DNA from: Streptomyces ficellus
GTDB taxonomy: Bacteria > Actinomycetota > Actinomycetes > Streptomycetales > Streptomycetaceae
DNA: 64,000 nt
Direction of reading: 5' to 3'
NCBI RefSeq assembly: GCF_030406405.1
Contig: NZ_JAUEPL010000001.1
Span: 186,001 to 250,000, forward strand
This document shows positions 52,520 to 60,555 of this stretch, piece by piece (position 1 is the first letter of the stretch; each line of letters starts with the position of its first letter). The notes under the pieces are model-generated. The model was not told where the DNA came from and did not search any database. It saw nothing but the letters and a program-made list of their open reading frames with translations. Both the position numbers and the translations under genes were made by a program.

Positions 52520-53581
52520 ATGACGAGTGGTCCGGTCGGTCTTCCGGCCTCCCCTCGGATCTCGGCGGCGGTCGGGCTGCAGGAGCTGGCCCGCGCCGTC
52601 TTGCCCGCCGCTGCCTTCGACTTCTACGCGGCCGGCTCCAATGAGGAGATCAGTACGGCGGAGGCCGTCGGGGCCTGGCGGGCCCGGCGGTTCGCCCCGC
52701 GGGTCCTGCGGGACGTGTCCGACGTGGACACGGCTGTGGAACTGCTGGGCAGCAGGCTCGCCTCGCCGGTCCTGGCCGCGCCGACCGCTTTACAGCGGAT
52801 GGCACATGACGAAGGCGAGGTCGCGACGGCCGCGGGCATCGCAGCGGCCGGCTCCCTGATGGTGCTCTCCTCCCGGGCCACCCGGTACCCGGAGGACGTC
52901 GCGGCGGCCGCCGGTCCCTGGTGGTACCAGGTCTACTGGCTGCGGGACCCCGGCATCACGCGCCGACAGGTCGAACGGGCCACCGCGGCCGGGGCCCGGG
53001 CCCTGGTCCTGACGGTGGACGCGCCGTACGTTCCACCGAAAGCCACGCCCCAGCTGCCACTGCCCCTGCCCCAGGACGACGAGCTGTGCCGGTTGGTCGG
53101 GCTCGGGTCCCGGCTCCCTGGCTGGGAGCAGGACCCGTCCCTCGGTCTGGACGCGATCGGCGAACTGCATCAACTCTCCGGTCTTCCGGTGCTGGTCAAG
53201 GGCGTGCTGCGGGCGGACGACGCGCTGGCGTGCGTGGCGGCGGGCGCGGCAGGGGTCATCGTCTCCAACCACGGGGGCCGCCAGCTCGACCGCGCCATGG
53301 CCACGGCCGACGCTCTGCCGGCGATCGCCCGGGCCGTCGGCGACGCCGTTCCCGTCCTGGTGGACGGCGGCATCCGGACGGGCACGGACGTACTGGTAGC
53401 CCTGGCCCTTGGGGCCCGCGCCGTCCTCGTGGGACGCCCGGTGCTGTGGGCACTCGCGCTCGACGGCGCCGCCGGCGTGACCGCGCTGCTGGAGTCATAC
53501 CGCACACAACTGTCGACGGCCATGGCCCTGGCCGGCGCGCCCCGGGTCGCGGAGATCGACGGGAGCCTCCTCCACGGGTGA
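52520..53581 (+). CDS. FMN-dependent 2-hydroxy-acid oxidase/dehydrogenase
   Basis: 353 residues from ATG 52520. Glycolate-oxidase-type barrel: AAFDFYAAGSNEEISTAEAV, APTALQRMAHDEGEVATAAG, WWYQVYWLRDPGITRRQVER, LVKGVLRADDALACVAAGAA, SNHGGRQLDRAMATADALPA with the active-site His, and DGGIRTGTDVLVALALGARA for FMN phosphate. It oxidises a 2-hydroxy acid to a 2-oxo acid; hydroxymandelate oxidases of hydroxyphenylglycine pathways are a precedent. It is the last gene of the operon, one base after the second ATP-grasp stop, and could feed the aminotransferase. Confidence 0.9.
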   Translation: MTSGPVGLPASPRISAAVGLQELARAVLPAAAFDFYAAGSNEEISTAEAVGAWRARRFAPRVLRDVSDVDTAVELLGSRLASPVLAAPTALQRMAHDEGEVATAAGIAAAGSLMVLSSRATRYPEDVAAAAGPWWYQVYWLRDPGITRRQVERATAAGARALVLTVDAPYVPPKATPQLPLPLPQDDELCRLVGLGSRLPGWEQDPSLGLDAIGELHQLSGLPVLVKGVLRADDALACVAAGAAGVIVSNHGGRQLDRAMATADALPAIARAVGDAVPVLVDGGIRTGTDVLVALALGARAVLVGRPVLWALALDGAAGVTALLESYRTQLSTAMALAGAPRVAEIDGSLLHG

Positions 53582-53624
53582 GCTTCTGCTTGACCACCCA
53601 CCATGTACGGATTTTTGGGAGTGA

Positions 53625-53767
53625 CTAGGTAGGTAAACGGTTCGGAGTGAGTACCTCGCGGAGAGGCTGGCGGTCGACCGCCCAACGCTTCAACGGCTCG
53701 CGGCCGATGAGACGGATGCGGTCCTCGGTGACCGACCAGAGCCTGCACGGCATGGTGACGTGGCCGT
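53625..53767 (-). pseudogene. Coding remnant of unknown type
   Basis: A minus-strand frame reads DGHVTMPCRLWSVTEDRIRL, then IGREPLKRWAVDRQPLREVL and TPNRLPT, ending at TAG 53627-53625. Codon use is normal for this genome but there is no start or upstream domain, so it looks like a truncated C-terminus. It lies between the biosynthetic operon and the right island repeat. The rest of 53582-53911 shows nothing else I can support. Confidence 0.4.
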
Positions 53768-53911
53768 CGGGGGCCTCTGGGCCTCGCTGAAGTGCAAGAG
53801 ACGTTGGATCCGACTCCCTTGCCAGGCGGCGAACCGGCTATGCCCGGCACTGGTTGTTCGGAGCTCCGGTGATCTCAGGAGAAAAACGTCCTGTTCCGCT
53901 CAAATCTGGTC

Positions 53912-54008
53912 TGACCTTTCGGGGTCAGTGACGGTGAGGGGTGGAAGGGTTTACGAGCGGACTTCGAGGAGCGGGACGAGCTGCTCCACCGGCGTCATCG
54001 AACCGTGC
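53912..54008. repeat. Right direct repeat of the 15-kb island
   Basis: 97 bp matching 38930-39025. It includes the last codons and stop of the intact phosphatase gene plus about 40 bp of its 3' flank. The match continues past the stop codon, so it is not explained by protein conservation. The two copies lie in the same orientation 15.0 kb apart, enclosing the biosynthetic operon, the GNAT gene and gene debris. Confidence 0.75.
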
Positions 54009-55156
54009 ATGCCGACCATCGCGGACTCGTGCGGCTCGTTGACGGACGCGGTGATCACAACGTCGTCGTGGGCGGCGGCAACGACATCGCCGATCCGGCC
54101 GTAGACCCGCTCGTCGATGTCCGGGCCGAACCAGCCGGCCGCGATGGCCTCGTCGCGGCTCGCCACCCAGAACTGCTCGCCGAGCACCTCGCGCCAGCAG
54201 GCCAGGACGTCGGACTCGGCGCCGGGCACGGCGTAGACGTGGCGGGCGCGGCCCTCGCCGCCGAGGAGGGCGACTCCGGCGCGCAGCTCCCAGTCCTCGT
54301 CGAAGTCGATCCGGGACTGCTCGTCGAACGGGATGTCGATCATGCCGTGGTCGGCCGTGACGTACAGCGTGGTGCGGGGGGGAAGCTGCTCGGCGAGGCG
54401 CTGGACGAGCCGGTCGACGCACATCAGCTGGCCGCGCCAGGCGTCGGAGTCGACGCCGAAGCGGTGACCGCTGCCGTCGACCTCGCTGTAGTACGTGTAG
54501 ACCAGCGAGCGGTCTCCGGCGGCCAGTTGCTCGGCGGCCAGGTCCATGCGCTCCTCGCCGGTGAGGCGCCCGTGAAACGTTCCGCCGCTGAGCGCGACCT
54601 TGGTGAGCGGGGTGTCCCGGAAGGTCGGGGAGGAGACCTGCGCGGTGTGGACCCCGGCCTCGTCGGCGAGCTGGAAGACGGTGGGGTACGGCTGCCAGTC
54701 GTGCGGCGACGTCCAGGGCTTCCAGCGCAGCTGGTTCATCAGCTCCCCGGTCGCGGGGTCGCGGACCGTGTAGCCGGGCAGGCCGTGCCGCCCGGGAGGC
54801 ATACCCGTACCCACCGAGGCGAGTGAGGAAGCGGTGGTGGCGGGGAAGCCGGCGGTGATGGGCCGTCCCGTGCCACCGCGGGAGCCACCGAGGAGGGAGG
54901 TCAGGTACGGGGCCTCGTGCGGGTGGGCCTTGATCTGCTCCCAGCCGAGGCCGTCGATCAGGAACACGCAGTTCCGATCGGCCGGCGTCAGCTCGGCGAT
55001 GCGGTGCTCGAAGCCGGGTACGCCCAGCCCCGCCGCGAGCGTCGGCAGCAGGTCGGCGAGGGAACCGGAGCCGTACTCGGGGACCGGCGCGGTGTCGAGG
55101 CCGAGCGGCACCGGCTCTTCGGGCCAGGCGGCGGCGGTCGTCGTGGGCTGGACCAT
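53951..55156 (-). CDS. Alkaline phosphatase family protein (nucleotide pyrophosphatase/phosphodiesterase type)
   Basis: 401 residues. Metal site and nucleophile are as in NPP enzymes: NCVFLIDGLGWEQIKAHPHE, GFPATTASSLASVGTGMPPG with the catalytic Thr, TVFQLADEAGVHTAQVSSPT and YVTADHGMIDIPFDEQSRID. No signal peptide is visible. It cleaves phosphodiester or phosphate bonds of unknown substrate. The start overlaps the DUF5998 stop by one base. Its final codons lie within the right repeat, so the gene is intact although the island abuts it. Confidence 0.88.
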   Translation of the reverse strand: MVQPTTTAAAWPEEPVPLGLDTAPVPEYGSGSLADLLPTLAAGLGVPGFEHRIAELTPADRNCVFLIDGLGWEQIKAHPHEAPYLTSLLGGSRGGTGRPITAGFPATTASSLASVGTGMPPGRHGLPGYTVRDPATGELMNQLRWKPWTSPHDWQPYPTVFQLADEAGVHTAQVSSPTFRDTPLTKVALSGGTFHGRLTGEERMDLAAEQLAAGDRSLVYTYYSEVDGSGHRFGVDSDAWRGQLMCVDRLVQRLAEQLPPRTTLYVTADHGMIDIPFDEQSRIDFDEDWELRAGVALLGGEGRARHVYAVPGAESDVLACWREVLGEQFWVASRDEAIAAGWFGPDIDERVYGRIGDVVAAAHDDVVITASVNEPHESAMVGMHGSMTPVEQLVPLLEVRS

Positions 55157-55740
55157 CAGCGGGTGGCCGCGGTGGCTTCGGAGAGCGCCTGGGCGAAGGC
55201 GAGGGCCTGGCGGACCGTCTCGGGGCCGTCGCCGGCCTCGCTGACGCGCAGGCTGAGGTCATCGGCGGTGGAGTTGCCGGTGTAGCCGTGGTCCGCCTCG
55301 CAGTTCGGGTCGCCGCAGGCGGCCGGCTCCAGGTCGATACGGGAGACGGCGCCCCAGCCGATGGTGAGGACCACCTCGCGGGGCAGCGTGCCGGGCGTGT
55401 ACGACTCGGGGTTGGCGACGACGCGGCTCAGCACGACCGACGAGATCCGGCCGAGCTTGACCGACTCGGTGGAGGTGGTCGCGTAGGGCGTCGGGGAGCT
55501 GGTGTCGGCGTTCTGCTCGTCGGTGTGGCTGACGATGAACCGGTTGGCCGTCAGCACGAGGACGGTGACGTGACGGCGCACCTCGTTGGCGTCGAAGGTG
55601 GTCTCCTGATGCACCAGGTACGAGGCGATCGGCTCACCACCGACGGCGGCCTCCACCGCCTCGGCCACGAGGGCCGGGTAGTAGCCGCTGCGCTCGATCG
55701 CCGCGCGCAGCCCTTGGGTGGTCGTACCGGTCTTCGCCAT
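55156..55740 (-). CDS. DUF5998 family protein
   Basis: 194 residues from ATG 55740 (GGAG just upstream; ATG 55749 is the alternative). Soluble; visible conserved blocks are LRAAIERSGYYPALVAEAVE, YLVHQETTFDANEVRRHVTV and IGWGAVSRIDLEPAACGDPN. The segment PAACGDPNCEADHGYTG has two Cys and a His and could bind metal. The family has no known function but usually sits beside this phosphatase in Streptomyces. Its end couples to the phosphatase start. Confidence 0.85.
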   Translation of the reverse strand: MAKTGTTTQGLRAAIERSGYYPALVAEAVEAAVGGEPIASYLVHQETTFDANEVRRHVTVLVLTANRFIVSHTDEQNADTSSPTPYATTSTESVKLGRISSVVLSRVVANPESYTPGTLPREVVLTIGWGAVSRIDLEPAACGDPNCEADHGYTGNSTADDLSLRVSEAGDGPETVRQALAFAQALSEATAATR

Positions 55741-55811
55741 GGGCTCCATCCTACGGGGGGCTGGTGACTGCGCGGGACGCTCGGCGGCGGTGACAGCGGG
55801 GCTCCGAGGCG

Positions 55812-55945
55812 CCGGAGCGGCCCGGGACGGCGGGGCGGGCCCGGGCGGCAGGGCGGGGCGGGCCCGGGACCGCGAGGTGGCCCGGGTGGCGAGGCCGGCC
55901 CGGGTGGCGGGGCGGGTCCGGGTGGCGAGGCGCGTCCGGGTGGCG
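55812..55945. repeat. Degenerate GC-rich tandem repeat
   Basis: Between DUF5998 and the acetyltransferase gene, variants of GGCCCGGGTGGCGAGGC recur about every 18-20 bp, seven or so times. No frame looks like a gene. Such repeats are prone to slippage. No function is apparent. Confidence 0.5.
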
Positions 55946-55946
55946 G

Positions 55947-58874
55947 TCAGTAGCTGGGGAGGCGGCGAGGGCCCAGGTCGGTGCGGGCGGGGGGCGGGGC
56001 GAGGCGGACGGTGGCGCCTAGTACGGACAGGCCGCGTGGAGCGACGACCACCGGTTCCAGGCTGACGGTGACGATCTCCGGGTGGTCGTCGACCAGCCGG
56101 GAGACGCGCAGCAGCAGCTCTTCGAGGGCGGGGGTGTCGACGGGCGCTGAGCCGCGCCAGCCGAAGAGGAGCGGCGCGGTGCGGATGGAGCGGATCTGTT
56201 CGGCGACGTCCCGGTCCGTGGCGGGGACGAGCCGGTGCGCGGTGTCGCCGAGCAGTTCAAAGGCCGCGCCCGCGAGCCCGAAGGACAGGACGGCGCCGAC
56301 AGCGGGGTCGATGGCGGCGCGGACGACGGTGTCGACGCCGCGCGGGACCATGGCCTGGACGACCGGCTGGAGCTCCTCGGGCTTGCCGAGGGCGTCGGTC
56401 AGCTCCGCGTAGGCCGCGCGCAGTTGCTCCTCGGTGGCCAGGTCGAGGCGGACGCCGCCGAGGTCGGGGCGGTGGCGCAGGTGCGGGGCGGTGGTCTTGA
56501 GCGCGACGGGGTAGCCGAGGCGGGCGGCGGCGCGGACGGCGTCGTCGGCGGTGGGTGCGGGCAGCGCGGGGAGGACGGCGATGCCGTAGTGCCCGAGCAG
56601 CTCGCGGGCGTCGTCGGGGGCGAGGGTGATGCCCCGCTCGTCCACGTCCTGGGCGAGCGTCCGCTCGATGAGCGCGGCGGCTCCCGTCTCGTCGATGCCC
56701 TCGTACTCGGGTACGCGCCCGGGGTCGGCGGCCTGCCGGCGCCACTGCCCGTACCTGACGGCCTCGGCCAGCGCGCGCACGGCACGCTCGGCGGCGGGGT
56801 AGGCAGGGATGCGGTGCCGGCTGTCCGGGGCCCCGGGGGCGCCAGGGGTGCCGGGGGCGCCGGGAGCGGCGAGGGTGCCCGGAGCGCCGGGGGTGCCCGG
56901 AGCGGCGAGGGTGCCGGGGGTGCCGGGAGCGGCGGTGGGGGGCGCGGGCTGCCGCTGCGTGGGGGAGGACGGCGGGCCGTCGCCGGAGCCCGCGCGCGGC
57001 GGGGCCGTGCTCGTGGCGGCCGCCAGGGCGTCGGCCAGGGCGCCCATCTCCACGTGGACCACCACGACCGGCTTGGCCGGCGCGGTCGCTGACGCCGCCC
57101 GCAGCGCCTCGGCCAGGACCTCGCCGTCGCCGGATTCGGTCGCCCCGTTCTCGCCGACCCAGGGGATCGCGGTGACCACGACCGCGTCACAGGCGTCGTC
57201 CTGGAGGGCCCCGGCCAGAGCGGTACGGAAGTCCTGCGGCGTCGCCGCCGTCGTCAGGTCGCGCGGCCGCAGCGGCCGGAGGCCCTCCGTCAGGCACGCG
57301 TCGTACGTCAGCAGGCCCAGCGACTCCGAGTTGCCCAGGATCGCCACGCGGGGGCCCGCCGGGAGCGGCTGCCCGGCGAGCAGCAGGCCCGCGTCGACCA
57401 GCTCGGTGACCGTGTCGACGCGGATGACCCCGGCCTGCCGCAGCAGCGCGGAGACCGTGGTGTGCGGGATGCGGGTGACCGGTACGGCGTGTCCGGGCGG
57501 CGCGCTGCCGCTGTGCCGGCCGCCTTTGACCACGACGACCGGTTTCACCGCCGCCGTACGCCGGGCGAGCCGCGTGAACTTGCGCGGGTTGCCGATCGAT
57601 TCGAGGTACAGCAGCACGACGTCGGTGTCCGGGTCGTCGTACCAGTACTGCAGGAAGTCGTTGCCGGAGACGTCCGCGCGGTTGCCCGCCGAGATGAAGG
57701 TCGACAGGCCTGCCCCGCGCCGGTGCAGCCCCGACAGCAGGGCGATGCCGATCGCACCGGACTGGGTGAACAGTCCGATCCGCCCCGGTGTCGGCGGATG
57801 CGGCGCGAGCGAGGCGTTCAGGCGCACGGCCTCGGCCGTGTTGATGATGCCGAAGGCGTTGGGTCCGATGATGCGCATCCCGTACGAGCGGGCCTGGCGG
57901 ACCAGTTCACGCTGGCGCTCGCGGCCTTCGGCGCCCTGCTCGGCGTACCCGGCGGACAGGACCACCAGCCCCTGGACGCCGTGCTCGCCGCAGTCGGCGA
58001 CGACCTCGGGGACCCGCTCGGCCGGCACGGCGACGACGGCGAGGTCGACCGCCTCGCCGATGTCGGCGACCGAGCGGAACGCGGGCACCCCGTCCATCTC
58101 CCCCGCCTCCTGGGGGAGGGCGCGGTTCACAGCGTACGTACGGCCGGTGTACCCGGCGTCGAGGATGTTGCGCAGGACGGTGCGGCCGACCCCGCCGGGG
58201 GTGCGGCCCGCGCCGACGACGGCGATCGAGCCGGGCGCGAGCAGCCGCTGCACGGAGCGGGCCTCGGCGCGCTGCTCGCGGGCGCGCTGCACGGCGAGGG
58301 ACCGGTCGGTGGGCTCCAGGTCGAGGTGGAGGCGTACGGCGCCGTCCTCGAAGCTGCGCTTCTGCGTGTATCCGGCGTCCGTGAACACCTTGATCATCTT
58401 GCTGTTGGCGGGCAGCACCTCGGCGGCGAAGCGCCGGATACCGCGTTCGCGGGCCACCGCCGCGATGTGCTCCAGCAGCGCGGAGGCAACGCCCCGGCCC
58501 TGGTGGGCGTCCTGGACGAGGAAGGCGACCTCGGCCTCGTCGGCGGGCGCGCTCGCGGGGTGCCCCTGCGCGTCGATCCGGTCGTACCGGACGGTGGCGA
58601 TGAACTCGCCGCCGACCGTGGCCGCCAGTCCCACGCGGTCCACGTAGTCGTGGTGCGTGAAACGGTGCACATCCTTCGCGGACAGCCGGGGGTAGGGTGC
58701 GAAGAACCGGTAATACTTCGACTCGTCGGAGACCTGCTCGTAAAAGCTGACCAGACGGTCTGCGTCATCCGTGGTGATCGGCCTGATCCGCGCGGTGCCG
58801 CCGTCCCGCAGCACCACGTCGGCTTCCCAGTGGTCGGGGTATACGTGTTCCGGCTGCTCCGACGGGGTCCGCAT
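55947..58874 (-). CDS. PatA-like protein acetyltransferase (GNAT + ADP-forming acyl-CoA synthetase-like)
   Basis: 975 residues. Residues 1-190 are a GNAT domain (RPITTDDADRLVSFYEQVSD; VQDAHQGRGVASALLEHIAA). Next comes a CoA-binding domain (GSIAVVGAGRTPGGVGRTVL), succinyl-CoA-synthetase-like domains (IGLFTQSGAIGIALLSGLHR; RVAILGNSESLGLLTYDACL) and an ATP-grasp domain (ARELLGHYGIAVLPALPAPT onwards). This matches the Streptomyces lysine acetyltransferase in which GNAT precedes the NDP-forming acyl-CoA synthetase part. The linker near residues 635-690 holds APGTPGAP repeats. Such enzymes acetylate and inhibit acyl-CoA synthetases. Confidence 0.87.
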   Translation of the reverse strand: MRTPSEQPEHVYPDHWEADVVLRDGGTARIRPITTDDADRLVSFYEQVSDESKYYRFFAPYPRLSAKDVHRFTHHDYVDRVGLAATVGGEFIATVRYDRIDAQGHPASAPADEAEVAFLVQDAHQGRGVASALLEHIAAVARERGIRRFAAEVLPANSKMIKVFTDAGYTQKRSFEDGAVRLHLDLEPTDRSLAVQRAREQRAEARSVQRLLAPGSIAVVGAGRTPGGVGRTVLRNILDAGYTGRTYAVNRALPQEAGEMDGVPAFRSVADIGEAVDLAVVAVPAERVPEVVADCGEHGVQGLVVLSAGYAEQGAEGRERQRELVRQARSYGMRIIGPNAFGIINTAEAVRLNASLAPHPPTPGRIGLFTQSGAIGIALLSGLHRRGAGLSTFISAGNRADVSGNDFLQYWYDDPDTDVVLLYLESIGNPRKFTRLARRTAAVKPVVVVKGGRHSGSAPPGHAVPVTRIPHTTVSALLRQAGVIRVDTVTELVDAGLLLAGQPLPAGPRVAILGNSESLGLLTYDACLTEGLRPLRPRDLTTAATPQDFRTALAGALQDDACDAVVVTAIPWVGENGATESGDGEVLAEALRAASATAPAKPVVVVHVEMGALADALAAATSTAPPRAGSGDGPPSSPTQRQPAPPTAAPGTPGTLAAPGTPGAPGTLAAPGAPGTPGAPGAPDSRHRIPAYPAAERAVRALAEAVRYGQWRRQAADPGRVPEYEGIDETGAAALIERTLAQDVDERGITLAPDDARELLGHYGIAVLPALPAPTADDAVRAAARLGYPVALKTTAPHLRHRPDLGGVRLDLATEEQLRAAYAELTDALGKPEELQPVVQAMVPRGVDTVVRAAIDPAVGAVLSFGLAGAAFELLGDTAHRLVPATDRDVAEQIRSIRTAPLLFGWRGSAPVDTPALEELLLRVSRLVDDHPEIVTVSLEPVVVAPRGLSVLGATVRLAPPPARTDLGPRRLPSY

Positions 58875-59047
58875 GGGCCCCAGGGTACGGTGCGGGCGGC
58901 CGGTCGCGGAGGTGCTGTGGACAAGGCGTGGTGAGGCGGACCGGTCGGCCGCCGGGCCGTGCCGGGGCCGGTCCGAGCAGCCCGCGGGACATGAGAGACT
59001 GACCGGGACACTGGTCTAGACAACCCTGAGACTCGAAGGGCAACACC

Positions 59048-59329
59048 ATGGCTGAGCGCCGCGTCAACGTCGGCTGGGCCGAGGGCCTGCACGCCCGCCC
59101 CGCCTCCATCTTCGTCCGTGCCGCCACGGCCGCCGGCGTCCCCGTGACGATCGCCAAGGCAGATGGCAACCCGGTCAACGCCGCGTCGATGCTCGCGGTG
59201 CTGGGCCTGGGTGCGCAGGGCGGCGAGGAGATCGTGCTCGCTTCGGACGCGGAGGGCGCGGACGCCGCCCTGGACCGCCTGGCGAAGCTGGTCTCCGAAG
59301 GCCTTGAGGAGCTCCCCGAGACCGTCTGA
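59048..59329 (+). CDS. ptsH: HPr phosphocarrier protein of the PTS
   Basis: 93 residues. The phosphorylatable H15 sits in WAEGLHARPASIFVRAA, and the regulatory-serine region is NAASMLAVLGLGAQGG (S47). It relays phosphate from enzyme I to sugar-specific IIA components. The gene stands alone, followed by a strong terminator. Whether S47 is phosphorylated cannot be told. Confidence 0.96.
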   Translation: MAERRVNVGWAEGLHARPASIFVRAATAAGVPVTIAKADGNPVNAASMLAVLGLGAQGGEEIVLASDAEGADAALDRLAKLVSEGLEELPETV

Positions 59330-59354
59330 CCCCCACCGGGCAGGCCACAACGGG

Positions 59355-59400
59355 ACGGAGCCGTACCCCCGCACGAGCGGGCGGTACGGCTCCGTTTTCT
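59355..59400 (+). terminator. Intrinsic terminator of ptsH
   Basis: ACGGAGCCGTACC pairs perfectly over 13 bp with GGTACGGCTCCGT, the loop itself being able to fold (CCCGC...GCGGG), followed by TTTTCT. Confidence 0.9.
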
Positions 59401-59439
59401 GTCGCCACGCGAGGGTGCGTCCGGAACCCTCCGGCGAGA

Positions 59440-59590
59440 CCGGCCGATTGCGGGGCAACGTCGGGCGATTTCCGGGCAAGGCCGAGCGCTTCGCATCTGG
59501 TCGAGCCGCTGTGCAGGCAAGGCCGAGCCACTTTCCGGCAGGGATGAGCGCTTTTCGGGCGCAACCCGGGTCCCTTTTGCTCAGGCCCGG
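59440..59590. repeat. Degenerate ~21-bp repeats between ptsH and the GntR gene
   Basis: Units like GGGCAAGGCCGAGCGCTTTCC recur about five times at roughly 21-22-bp spacing, that is two helical turns: GGGCAACGTCGGGCGATTTC, GGGCAAGGCCGAGCGCTTCG, GGCAAGGCCGAGCCACTTTC, GGCAGGGATGAGCGCTTTTC and a last weaker copy. The region has no believable gene. It may be a protein-binding array or plain slippage. Confidence 0.5.
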
Positions 59591-59655
59591 CCATTTATGG
59601 GGCGCGCGGAATTCCGCGACAGGAATTGCCCCCGTCTTTGTATACGGTGCCGCTG

Positions 59656-60354
59656 TTAATTACCGGCGCTCGCGGTGTTTACGCGAGGTTGCGAAGTCCT
59701 CACACGGCCGGCCGGCCGCTCGGGGCGGTCCGGCCGCCGCAGCCGGTGCTCGGCCCGCGAGCGTTCCGCGTGCAGGGCGGTGAGCGCCCTGGCGCGTTCC
59801 GCGTCGCCGCGCGCCACGGCGTCGACGATCGCGCCGTGCTCGGCCCACACCTCCACCGGCTGGGCGGGCTGCTCGACCACGTACATCCAGGCGATCTTGT
59901 GCCGGAGCTGGGTGAGCAGCGCGGTGAGCGCCGGGCTGCCGGACGCCTGGGCGAGCGTCTCGTGGAACCAGCCGCCCAGCGAGCGCAGGTCCTCGCCCTG
60001 GCCGCGGCGGGCGCGCTCCTGGCCCAGTCTGACCAGGCCGCGCAGCACCTTGAGGTGCGCCTCGGTGCGGCGCTGGGCGGCGCGTGCGGCGCCGAGCGGC
60101 TCCAGCAGCGTACGCATCTCCAGCAGGTCCGCGGCCTCCTGTTCGGTCGGCTCGGCGACACACGCGCCGGCGTGGCGGCGGCTGGTGACGAAGCCCTCCG
60201 ACTCCAGGGTGCGCAGCGCCTCGCGGACCGGGACGCGGGAGACCCCGTAGCGGCGTGCCAGCTGTTCCTCGGTGAGCCGGCTGCCGCGCTCGAACACACC
60301 GGTGACGATGTCGTCGCGGATCGCCGTGCATACCGAGTGCGCTGGAATGCGCAT
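59656..60354 (-). CDS. GntR-family (FadR/FCD-type) transcriptional regulator
   Basis: 232 residues. The N-terminal winged helix (TAIRDDIVTGVFERGSRLTE; LARRYGVSRVPVREALRTLE) is followed by a helical FCD effector domain (LLEMRTLLEPLGAARAAQRR; WFHETLAQASGSPALTALLT; EHGAIVDAVARGDAERARAL). FCD regulators bind small carboxylates. The target is unknown; a CACGTGGCCACGTG palindrome 118 bp upstream is a candidate site. Confidence 0.9.
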   Translation of the reverse strand: MRIPAHSVCTAIRDDIVTGVFERGSRLTEEQLARRYGVSRVPVREALRTLESEGFVTSRRHAGACVAEPTEQEAADLLEMRTLLEPLGAARAAQRRTEAHLKVLRGLVRLGQERARRGQGEDLRSLGGWFHETLAQASGSPALTALLTQLRHKIAWMYVVEQPAQPVEVWAEHGAIVDAVARGDAERARALTALHAERSRAEHRLRRPDRPERPAGRVRTSQPRVNTASAGN

Positions 60355-60471
60355 ACTGAACCTCCGACGTAATCCGCGCGAAACTCACCTGATTGGCGCC
60401 TGTTCGGTGACTCTATTGCAGCGGGCCGGGATTTCCGATGCCTCCCCGGAATCCATGGAGTTCTTTTTGGA

Positions 60472-60485
60472 CACGTGGCCACGTG
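60472..60485. promoter_or_regulatory. Perfect palindrome upstream of the GntR gene
   Basis: CACGTGGCCACGTG, 14 bp, perfectly symmetrical. It lies between the leftward gntR gene and the terminator of the M23 peptidase gene. It is a candidate operator for the GntR protein, by position only. Confidence 0.45.
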
Positions 60486-60495
60486 GCACGACGAA

Positions 60496-60523
60496 GGCCC
60501 CGGCTCGTATCCGAGCCGGGGCC
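60496..60523 (-). terminator. Intrinsic terminator of the M23 peptidase gene
   Basis: GGCCCCGGCTC pairs perfectly over 11 bp with GAGCCGGGGCC across a 6-base loop. On the minus strand it is followed by TTCGTCG. It lies 32 bp beyond the peptidase stop. Confidence 0.75.
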
Positions 60524-60555
60524 GAGCGTCAGCCTTCGCGGAAGAGCGTCGGAGG

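Noticed and set aside
40074..53581. Identification as a known cluster (belactosin, hormaomycin, negamycin or valanimycin type)
   Set aside because: Single enzymes are reminiscent of each, but the complete gene set matches none that I can recall, so no product is named.
38930..54008. Active integrative element
   Set aside because: Direct repeats are present but no integrase, excisionase, replication or transfer gene was found, so only a decayed or passively acquired island is supported.
59440..59590. CRISPR or small-RNA cluster
   Set aside because: Repeats are degenerate and abutting, without spacers, and no conserved fold is evident.
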